8,542 nucleotides of DNA from the NCBI GenBank assembly GCA_913031335.1, contig CAJWGI010000040.1:1-8542 (forward strand), in the 5' to 3' direction. This document shows positions 1 through 5,019 of this stretch, in pieces. This DNA is from an uncultured Anaerolineales bacterium. GTDB lineage: Bacteria > Chloroflexota > Anaerolineae > Anaerolineales > UBA11657. Within the stretch, counting starts at the first letter, position 1, and each line of letters begins with the position of its first letter. Under the pieces are notes generated by a model. That model was given only the letters and a program-made list of their open reading frames with translations. It was not told the DNA's origin and did not search any database. The position numbers were made by a program, and so were the translations under genes.

Positions 1-138
1 GAAGGCGGCATCTTCTGTCTCGCGCCGGTCCTCACTGAAGAGGGTGTAGTACGGGTAAAGTTCCTGCCAGCCTTCCGCGCCCTCAGGCGTCCCGATGTCG
101 AATGGGCTGGAAAAGCGATTGCTACCGTTGTTAGCCAT
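1..138 (-). CDS. ppsA: Phenylphosphate synthase PEP/phosphohistidine subunit, N-terminal fragment (PpsA-like), cut by window edge
   Basis: Only the first 46 codons are visible, open to the window edge. The start ATG at 138 is preceded by AGGACACCACA, an AGGA ribosome site at normal spacing. The peptide begins MANNGSNRFSSPFDIGTPEG and continues with EGWQELYPYY and LFSEDRRE. This FDI-x-TPEGAEGW-x-x-(M/L)YPYY pattern is how I remember the N-terminus of phenylphosphate synthase subunit 1 and related PEP-synthase-like mobile-domain proteins. In Thauera aromatica that subunit carries the phosphorylated histidine that passes phosphate to phenol. The histidine and PEP-utilizing domains would lie outside the window. 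The gene follows ppsB on the same strand after 117 bp, which fits the split two-subunit enzyme. The family call rests on a short peptide plus its neighbour; a related rifampicin-phosphotransferase-like or other PEP-utilizing subunit is the main alternative. Confidence 0.72.
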   Translation of the reverse strand, partial: MANNGSNRFSSPFDIGTPEGAEGWQELYPYYTLFSEDRRETEDAAF

Positions 139-255
139 TGTGGTGTCCTTTTGCTTGCCAGATGCTTCTGTCCGCGACGAAATCGCTTCAACTTGGTTGC
201 GTGCAACCCCGGGGAATTGGGAGTGTGTTATGCCATGATCGTCTCCCTCGTCGGT

Positions 256-1365
256 TTAGCTCTCCACCTTCTGTTCCGTTGGTTTTACCCGTACTCCGGC
301 GAGAAGCGTGTCCACCACTCCTGCTACCCCCGCTTTACGCCGGTTGCCGACAACGGGACGTTCTTTCTGGCTCCAAACTGTTTCTGGCCGGCTCTGCACA
401 ATCATCACGTTTTCGGGAAAAGGCAAATCACGGTCGATTGCCCATTCGATATCCTGCGGGGTGCCATAATGGCCTTCGATGCGTTTCCCTAACTTCGAAA
501 GTGCCATGATTTCCTCGTCATTCAGTGACGGGCAGGTTTGACGCTCGGCCTGCACATCGCGAATCTCAACCTCTTGGGTTTCCTCGTTCGGTTCATACTC
601 AATCATCTTTTTCGACGCGGTGCGCCGAACGATGTCTAAGGTAACTTTGTCCACCAAGAAATTGTCCGGGGTGACCACGCCGGACACCACGCTTTCGCCC
701 AGCCCCCAGCTAGAGTCGATGGCGATTATGGAGCGGTCCCCGTTAATGGGGTTGAGCGTGAACATGACCCCCGCCGTCTGCGCGTTTGCCATTTTTTGCA
801 CGCCCACGCTGATATACACTCTGTCGTGCCGGAAACCCATCTCGTGGCGGTATGAAATGGCGCGGGCGGTGAAAAGGCTCGACCAGCAAATGGCTGCGCG
901 GATGACCACGCGCGAGCCGGAACGCACCCACAGGGTGGTATCCTGTTGGCCCGCAAATGATGCGCCCGGCAGGTCTTCAGCGGTGGCGCTGGAGCGCACC
1001 GCGACCGGAAGGTCTGGCACGCAGCACTCGCTGCACAGTTCCTCGTAGGCACCCACAATCGCGCCTTCGATTTCAGCGGGTATGGTCGCCGCGCCCATCA
1101 GTTGCCGGATTGCCTTGCTGGTGTGCTCCACCCCGGCGACGTCTTCGTAGTCCACCTCGTCGAGCAAGGCCTGAATCTGTGCGCCGATTCCGGCCTGATC
1201 CACAAAGTCGCGGTACGCGCCGGTCGTTATGGCAAAACCGGGCGGCACGCGAATTCCGGCGCGGGTCATCTCTCCCAGGCTGGCATTCTTGCCTCCTACA
1301 AGCGGGCGCTCGGTGGTTGTGCATTCGTCGAACCAGAGAATGTAAGGCGTTTCCCGATGCACCAT
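256..1365 (-). CDS. ppsB: Phenylphosphate synthase ATP-binding subunit (PpsB-like; PEP synthase N-terminal domain)
   Basis: This 369-residue protein is a stand-alone PEP-synthase/PPDK N-terminal ATP-grasp domain. Visible motifs in order are GGKNASLGEM (24-33), VAVRSSATAEDLPGASFAGQ (121-140), the WSSLFTARAISYR block (161-173), AGVMFT (198-203), WGLGESVVSG (220-229), PQDIEWAID (303-311) and IVQSRPET (322-329). It lacks the central phosphohistidine and C-terminal PEP domains of full PEP synthase, and its roughly 40 kDa size matches subunit 2 of phenylphosphate synthase, which takes the beta-phosphate of ATP to phosphorylate phenol through the histidine on PpsA. Residues 330-369 form an Arg/Lys-rich tail of unknown role. 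The start is only 3 nt past the stop of the HAD gene and has just a weak GGATGA upstream, so translational coupling is likely. Beyond the motifs, the UbiD gene and the ppsA fragment alongside make phenol activation more likely than pyruvate or another phosphate acceptor. PpsC (CBS-domain subunit) is not in the window. Confidence 0.85.
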   Translation of the reverse strand: MVHRETPYILWFDECTTTERPLVGGKNASLGEMTRAGIRVPPGFAITTGAYRDFVDQAGIGAQIQALLDEVDYEDVAGVEHTSKAIRQLMGAATIPAEIEGAIVGAYEELCSECCVPDLPVAVRSSATAEDLPGASFAGQQDTTLWVRSGSRVVIRAAICWSSLFTARAISYRHEMGFRHDRVYISVGVQKMANAQTAGVMFTLNPINGDRSIIAIDSSWGLGESVVSGVVTPDNFLVDKVTLDIVRRTASKKMIEYEPNEETQEVEIRDVQAERQTCPSLNDEEIMALSKLGKRIEGHYGTPQDIEWAIDRDLPFPENVMIVQSRPETVWSQKERPVVGNRRKAGVAGVVDTLLAGVRVKPTEQKVES

Positions 1366-1368
1366 GTT

Positions 1369-2163
1369 TCAGTTCATCCAATCTATCAGGTGGTTGATGT
1401 CGGGCAGGATCAGGTCGGGCGTAAGTTCCAGCGGGGCGGTGGCGGCTTCTTCGGCGCTGGTGCCGCCGGTCAGCACCAGAATGGTGAACAGCCCGGCCTG
1501 CTTGCCCATCGCGATATCCTGCGGCAGCCGGTCTCCGGCAACTGCGCCACGCTCGGGGGGGACGCCCAGAATTTTCATCGCCATTTCGCCGGACCAGTGC
1601 GAAGGCTTGCCGGTTACCAGCGGTTCTTTGCTGGTGGCATAGGCAATGGCTTTTACCATTGGCCCAGTGGCCGGGGCGAATCCGTTGGCGGTTGGCACTT
1701 TCGGGTCGTAGTTTGTGGCAATAAACTCAGCCCCGTTCCAGATTGCCTGGCAGGCCAGATTGAGCTTGTGCTGGTCGAAGGTGGGGTCTTTGCCTACCAC
1801 CACCACTTCGGCTTGATTGGCTTGTTCAGCGCCGAGCAGCGTTAGCTCCTGATTTTGCAGCGCTTCAATCAGCCCAGTATTGCCAAAGGCCAGGATTTTG
1901 CGTTCCGCGTAAAGTTCGCGCGTGACACTAGCGGCAATGACCGCCGAAGTGAGCACTTCATCGGCGCTGGCCGGGATGCCCATGGCGGCCAGACGCTCGA
2001 CCCAAGTGGCAATTGTGTACTGATTGTCATTGGTCAGGAAAGTAAAGCGAATCCCACGGCGTCGGAGTTCGTCCAGCGTATCCGGCACGCCGGGGATAGC
2101 CTTCTTTCCGCGCGCGACACAGCCATCAATATCGAAAACGATGCCTTCGATTTCGCGTTTCAT
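1369..2163 (-). CDS. HAD-IIA family (NagD/p-nitrophenylphosphatase-like) phosphatase, possibly the phosphatase of phenylphosphate carboxylase
   Basis: The 264-residue protein is a complete HAD-superfamily phosphatase of subclass IIA, which has a C2 cap. Motif I is FDIDGCVARG with nucleophile Asp11 and acid Asp13; motif II is LTND with Thr44; motif III is TGKPS with Lys186; motif IV is AGDRLPQD with Asp211 and Asp216. Most relatives read DxDGT/V-L in motif I and TNN in motif II, so CV and TND are mild variants. Members dephosphorylate p-nitrophenylphosphate, phosphoglycolate or nucleotides. Its place between the carboxylase and phenylphosphate synthase suggests it acts on phenylphosphate or supports carboxylation. 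In Thauera the phenylphosphate carboxylase delta subunit is a HAD phosphatase, but a shorter one of about 18 kDa, so this would be an analogue rather than a clear orthologue. No clear ribosome site precedes the ATG. The gene follows ubiD after 66 bp that include a strong hairpin, and runs into ppsB with a 3-nt gap. Confidence 0.85.
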   Translation of the reverse strand: MKREIEGIVFDIDGCVARGKKAIPGVPDTLDELRRRGIRFTFLTNDNQYTIATWVERLAAMGIPASADEVLTSAVIAASVTRELYAERKILAFGNTGLIEALQNQELTLLGAEQANQAEVVVVGKDPTFDQHKLNLACQAIWNGAEFIATNYDPKVPTANGFAPATGPMVKAIAYATSKEPLVTGKPSHWSGEMAMKILGVPPERGAVAGDRLPQDIAMGKQAGLFTILVLTGGTSAEEAATAPLELTPDLILPDINHLIDWMN

Positions 2164-2197
2164 TAAACAAGCAACCGTCGCTCAGGCCTGACATCTG

Positions 2198-2223
2198 GCA
2201 GCCCGGCGCTTGCGCCGGGCTGC
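2198..2223 (-). other. Strong intercistronic hairpin between the UbiD-type gene and the HAD gene
   Basis: A perfect inverted repeat begins 7 nt after the UbiD stop codon: stem arms of 12 bases (2198-2209 and 2212-2223) around two bases, which in RNA would give an 11-bp, very GC-rich stem closed by a CAAG tetraloop. No T-run follows it on the minus strand, so it is not a standard intrinsic terminator. It more likely protects the 3' end of the upstream message or partly reduces read-through to the phosphatase and synthase genes. A 10-bp palindrome, TCAGGCCTGA (2182-2191), lies just downstream. Confidence 0.6.
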
Positions 2224-2229
2224 TGGTGG

Positions 2230-3636
2230 TCACAGTCCCAGCTCAGACCAGCGCGCTTGTACTTTCGAGACGATGTCGGGATCCAACTCAATTGGTATCG
2301 GTTTATCCTCCCAGTCGTAAGGAATTGTGGCGTCGATGAGCAGCCGGCCGGTTATCCAGCGGGCGTTAATTGGAAGGGATGGGTCCAGCGGGGTGGAGCG
2401 ACCGCGTTTTATTACCTGCGAGCGGTTCGGCTGGAAGCGGAAACTGAGAGCGTACATCACGCGTGAGATGTCCCAGGGGTCGATGTCGTCATCGACGACG
2501 ATGACTGTTTTCAGCCCGTATGCACCCATCTCGGTGGAGATGGCGGCGGTAAGCACCTGGTCGGCGTGGCCGGGGTACATTTGCGTCATTGAGATTATGG
2601 CCAGGAAGCGGCCTGACCCTTCCGGCGGGCAATAGACAGCTTTTATGCCGGGGATTTTCATGGCCACCAGTTGCTGCCACAGTGTTGCGCCATAGGTCAG
2701 CGCCATGGTCATGTGCGTGTCGGTGACCGCGCGCCCGACGGTGGTGCCCCAGAAGATGGGGTCATTGCGGTGTGTGACGCAATTCACCTTGATGAAGTTG
2801 CGCGGATCGGCGCCGACGCCGGAGTAATAGCCAGTGTATTCCCCGAAAGGGCCTTCCTGCATGAAGGCGTCCGCGTCGACTTCGCCTTCGACCACGATCT
2901 CCGAATGCGCCGGCACCGGGAGACCGTTGGTTTCAGTCTCCACGATTTCGATAGCTTCACCGCGAATGGAACCGGCTAGGTCGTATTCCGAATCAAAAGC
3001 CGAAACCCGCGCTGCGCCCATCAGGAACATGATGGGGTCACAGCCGACGATGGCGGCCACCGGCATTGGCTTGCCCATAGCCTGATATTTCTTCAGCATG
3101 ATGTCGGAGTGCTTGCCTTTGATAAATTGTGTGCCGAGCCGATTTTTCTCCAACAGCTGCAGGCGGTAGGTGCCGATGTTCACCCATCCGGATTCCGGGT
3201 CTTTGGTGATGACGAATCCGGCTGTTCCAAAATAGCGTCCGCCATCGAGCGGATAGAATTTGGGCACCGGGAATTTGAAGAGGTCAACGTCGTCCCCGCG
3301 CATGATGTTCTCTTTACAGGGCGCGGCGTTTGAATCGACCATTTTCGGCGGCACCTTGGTGTCATTTTTTTTCACCCAGACGCGCATGATGTCCACCAAG
3401 GTTGATTCCAGCGGTATTCCCATGATGAGCGCAAGGCGCTCAGTGGTGGTGCAAACGCTGGTGATGATCGGGGTGCTGTAGTCTTTGACGTTCTCAAAAA
3501 GTAAGGCCGGGCCTTTCTTTTCCTCGTTGAGCTTGGCGATGTGGGAGAGTTCCAGATCCCAATCCACCTCGCCGGTGATTCGCGTGAGTTGGCCCTGCTG
3601 TTCGGCAAGTTGAATAAAGTCTCGCATGTCTTTCAT
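2230..3636 (-). CDS. UbiD-family (de)carboxylase, phenylphosphate carboxylase subunit-like
   Basis: The 468-residue protein is a full-length UbiD-type enzyme, a family that uses prenylated FMN to decarboxylate or carboxylate aromatic and unsaturated acids. Key residues line up by spacing with fungal Fdc1: Asn153 and Arg158 in NIGTYR, His176 in KGKH, a metal-ligand Glu probably Glu246 in HSEIVVEGE, and the pair Glu261/Glu266 in EGPFGEYTGYY. All active-site positions I can place are present, so it should be catalytic. The N-terminus (MKDMRDFIQLAEQQGQLTRI) and LFENVKDY segment resemble PpcA/PpcB of phenylphosphate carboxylase as I remember them, and its neighbours are phenylphosphate synthase genes, so carboxylation of phenylphosphate to 4-hydroxybenzoate is the best guess. 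Only one UbiD gene is seen here, unlike the two in Thauera; Geobacter metallireducens also appears to work with one. The ATG at 3636 has a consensus AGGAGG upstream. No UbiX prenyltransferase gene is in the window. A 4-hydroxybenzoate or other aryl decarboxylase is the alternative. Confidence 0.85.
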   Translation of the reverse strand: MKDMRDFIQLAEQQGQLTRITGEVDWDLELSHIAKLNEEKKGPALLFENVKDYSTPIITSVCTTTERLALIMGIPLESTLVDIMRVWVKKNDTKVPPKMVDSNAAPCKENIMRGDDVDLFKFPVPKFYPLDGGRYFGTAGFVITKDPESGWVNIGTYRLQLLEKNRLGTQFIKGKHSDIMLKKYQAMGKPMPVAAIVGCDPIMFLMGAARVSAFDSEYDLAGSIRGEAIEIVETETNGLPVPAHSEIVVEGEVDADAFMQEGPFGEYTGYYSGVGADPRNFIKVNCVTHRNDPIFWGTTVGRAVTDTHMTMALTYGATLWQQLVAMKIPGIKAVYCPPEGSGRFLAIISMTQMYPGHADQVLTAAISTEMGAYGLKTVIVVDDDIDPWDISRVMYALSFRFQPNRSQVIKRGRSTPLDPSLPINARWITGRLLIDATIPYDWEDKPIPIELDPDIVSKVQARWSELGL

Positions 3637-3644
3637 GGTTGCAT

Positions 3645-3650
3645 CCTCCT
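3645..3650 (-). promoter_or_regulatory. Consensus ribosome binding site of the UbiD-type gene
   Basis: Perfect AGGAGG, 8 nt before the ATG at 3636. It is the strongest Shine-Dalgarno site in this operon; the regulator and HAD genes have none and ppsB only a weak one. The site decides for the ATG at 3636 over the in-frame ATG three codons later, and suggests the carboxylase is made in excess of the other products. Confidence 0.8.
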
Positions 3651-3721
3651 CTCGTGAAGTTGTATTGGACTACTGACTGAATTAGGGGCCAGATGCCATT
3701 AACTCTGTGCCGTTAGCCACC

Positions 3722-4450
3722 TCATTCACTCACTGGTTCTTTTCCCCCTTCGTTTGCGGACATGATCTGGTAAGCCTTTTCCAGGTGCTCCCGCATAATC
3801 CTGGCTGCTTCTTCCGGGTCCCCGTTTGATATGGCGACCAGCAATTCCTCATGATCGAGGTCCCGCGCCTCAGCAATCTCCGGCGTAATGCGAGTGTATC
3901 GGGCCACCTCAAGGTACATGTCGCGCACGGTTCGATACATCATTGCGAGAATCTTGTTGTGCGCCGCGTCCGCAATCGCCATATGGAAATCGACGCCCGC
4001 CTGGGCTAGAGTGTCCATTTCCGTGTTCGGGTCCTCAAGGCAATCCTGCGAATGCTCTAACGCACCGCGAAGCGTATTAACATCGGCCTCGGTGGCGCGT
4101 TCGGCGGAGAGTTGCGCCAGCAGCACCTCGATGAATTGCCGTGCTTCCATCACCTCGCTCAGGACGCCAATCTTGTTGACACGCGACCAATCGATCATCA
4201 GGGGCGAGACGCCGACCTCGCGCACGAAGGTGCCTTTCCCTTGAATCACCTCGATGACGCCCATGAGCTGCAGCGCGCGCATGGCTTCGCGAATGGAAGA
4301 GCGCCCGACCCCGAAGCGCTCTGTGAGTTCCATTTCGGAGGGGAGGTTGTCTCCGGGGCGTAGCTCACCCTCGGTTATCAGCTTGTGTACTTCCTGAAAG
4401 ACGACTTCCGGAATGGAAGGTCCTTTGCGTATAGTGCGGAATTCCGCCAT
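3722..4450 (-). CDS. FadR-type GntR-family transcriptional regulator (FCD domain)
   Basis: The 242-residue protein has an N-terminal winged helix-turn-helix of the GntR type (about 15-78): LRPGDNLPSEMELTERFGVG (30-49), SSIREAMRAL (51-60) and a wing with GKGTFV (71-76). Residues 95-230 form an all-helical FCD ligand-binding domain, with FHMAIADAAHN (155-165), His200 in LDHEEL and His222 in REHLE. FCD domains often bind a metal through a D-x3-H plus two further His. Here the position four before His156 is Gly152, although Asp154 is near, so metal binding may be altered. It is the first gene of the leftward operon, 85 bp ahead of the UbiD-type gene, with a promoter and palindrome just upstream. 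Autorepression relieved by a phenolic compound or pathway acid such as 4-hydroxybenzoate is my inference; no ligand can be read from the sequence. No Shine-Dalgarno site is evident before the ATG. Confidence 0.92.
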   Translation of the reverse strand: MAEFRTIRKGPSIPEVVFQEVHKLITEGELRPGDNLPSEMELTERFGVGRSSIREAMRALQLMGVIEVIQGKGTFVREVGVSPLMIDWSRVNKIGVLSEVMEARQFIEVLLAQLSAERATEADVNTLRGALEHSQDCLEDPNTEMDTLAQAGVDFHMAIADAAHNKILAMMYRTVRDMYLEVARYTRITPEIAEARDLDHEELLVAISNGDPEEAARIMREHLEKAYQIMSANEGGKEPVSE

Positions 4451-4471
4451 TAGAGAATCAGGTGTTCATGA

Positions 4472-4487
4472 CATCAGATATCTGATG
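4472..4487. promoter_or_regulatory. 16-bp perfect palindrome, probable GntR operator
   Basis: CATCAGATATCTGATG is a perfect palindrome ending 21 bp before the regulator's ATG. It lies directly downstream of the predicted -10 box, over the expected transcription start, which is a usual place for a repressor to block a promoter. FadR-type regulators bind short perfect palindromes of about this length. I saw no second copy elsewhere in the window, so the divergent moaD promoter, 128 bp away, may not be directly controlled by it. Confidence 0.65.
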
Positions 4488-4492
4488 ACCTT

Positions 4493-4521
4493 ATGTTACA
4501 ATGGAACTGGAAATCTGTCAA
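4493..4521 (-). promoter_or_regulatory. Sigma-70-like promoter of the regulator-ubiD-HAD-ppsBA operon
   Basis: On the minus strand a perfect -35 box TTGACA (4516-4521) is followed after 17 bp by TAACAT (4493-4498), which matches four of six -10 positions. Transcription would start near 4486, inside the palindrome, leaving a leader of about 36 nt before the regulator's ATG. No other clear promoter is seen between the genes of this operon, so this one probably serves all of them. Confidence 0.65.
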
Positions 4522-4728
4522 TGAATCTTGTGCTTCAAGAGTCAGAGAGCCGTCCGGCAGAGTGGCCATCAGCGCATGGTGCTCAGTTGGAAATGGCTTA
4601 CGCGGCAGTTGTGGATATAATAAGGTCGTTATGCTGTATCGTGGACTCACGCATTTTTTGCCCGCCCGGGTCGCACGCAGCAGCCGCAATCTTGTCCGGC
4701 TGAGCGGCGTGGGAAAGGCATTCGTGTG
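4522..4728 (+). promoter_or_regulatory. Upstream region of moaD-AOR unit with a perfect -10 box
   Basis: This divergent spacer holds a perfect TATAAT at 4616-4621 on the plus strand, with no good -35 at 16-18 bp and no TG extension, so the promoter is plausible but may need an activator or another sigma factor. A start near 4628 would give a leader of about 100 nt before moaD. The leader contains a 32-codon open frame (4631-4729) with AAGG ahead of its ATG and a stop overlapping the moaD ATG (TGATG), and a weak 4-bp stem (4640-4651) followed by six T. I see no evidence deciding whether these are functional. Confidence 0.4.
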
Positions 4729-5019
4729 ATGTCCACTGTGACAGTGCGGCTGGGCGAACCGCTCTGGCGTCAGGTGAACGCGAAGCAAATCCTGCTCACG
4801 CTGCCGGCGGGCGCGTCGGTGGCAGATATGCTCAGCCGGCTAGCGGAGGAACATCCCGCGCTTGCTGAATATCTGCAATCAGACGAGCTGCCGCCGACCG
4901 TCTTTCTTGCCGGAACCGTGGCTGCGGCTGACACCCCGCTGGCTGATGGGGACGAGCCCATGTTGATGTGGGCGGCGGCCGGGGGCGCGCCGGGAAACAT
5001 GCGGAGATCTCATGCCTAA
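4729..5019 (+). CDS. MoaD/ThiS-like small sulfur-carrier protein with C-terminal tail after Gly-Gly
   Basis: This 96-residue beta-grasp protein has the layout of MoaD: a beta strand (TVTVRLGEPL), LPAGASVADMLSRLAEEHPAL (25-45), a TVFLAGTVA segment and LADGDEPMLM before AAAGG. MoaD proteins donate sulfur to the pyranopterin of Mo/W cofactor, and stand-alone copies often sit beside tungsten AOR genes, as here. The oddity is that Gly85-Gly86 is not terminal: ten residues, APGNMRRSHA, follow. Carriers of this family need a free Gly-Gly end to be adenylated by MoeB-type enzymes, so either a protease trims the tail, as known for QbsE by the JAMM protease QbsD, or this copy has another role. The ATG at 4729 is chosen; the GTG at 4726 would add one residue, and AAGG lies upstream of both. 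The gene overlaps the AOR gene by 8 nt. Confidence 0.8.
   Translation: MSTVTVRLGEPLWRQVNAKQILLTLPAGASVADMLSRLAEEHPALAEYLQSDELPPTVFLAGTVAAADTPLADGDEPMLMWAAAGGAPGNMRRSHA

Noticed and set aside
195..214. Small inverted repeat GGTTGCGTGCAACC and adjoining CCCCGGGG in the ppsB-ppsA gap
   Set aside because: The stem is 6 bp with a 2-base loop and no T-run; short palindromes of this size occur by chance in GC-rich DNA.
151..492. Plus-strand open frame across the ppsA-ppsB gap and the end of ppsB
   Set aside because: Mostly antisense to ppsB, with no family resemblance and no ribosome site that stands out.
1102..1845. A long plus-strand open frame (247 codons) antisense to the HAD and PpsB-like genes
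   Set aside because: It lies fully opposite two well-supported genes with clear motifs, shows no recognisable domain, and is the usual antisense frame expected in GC-rich coding DNA.
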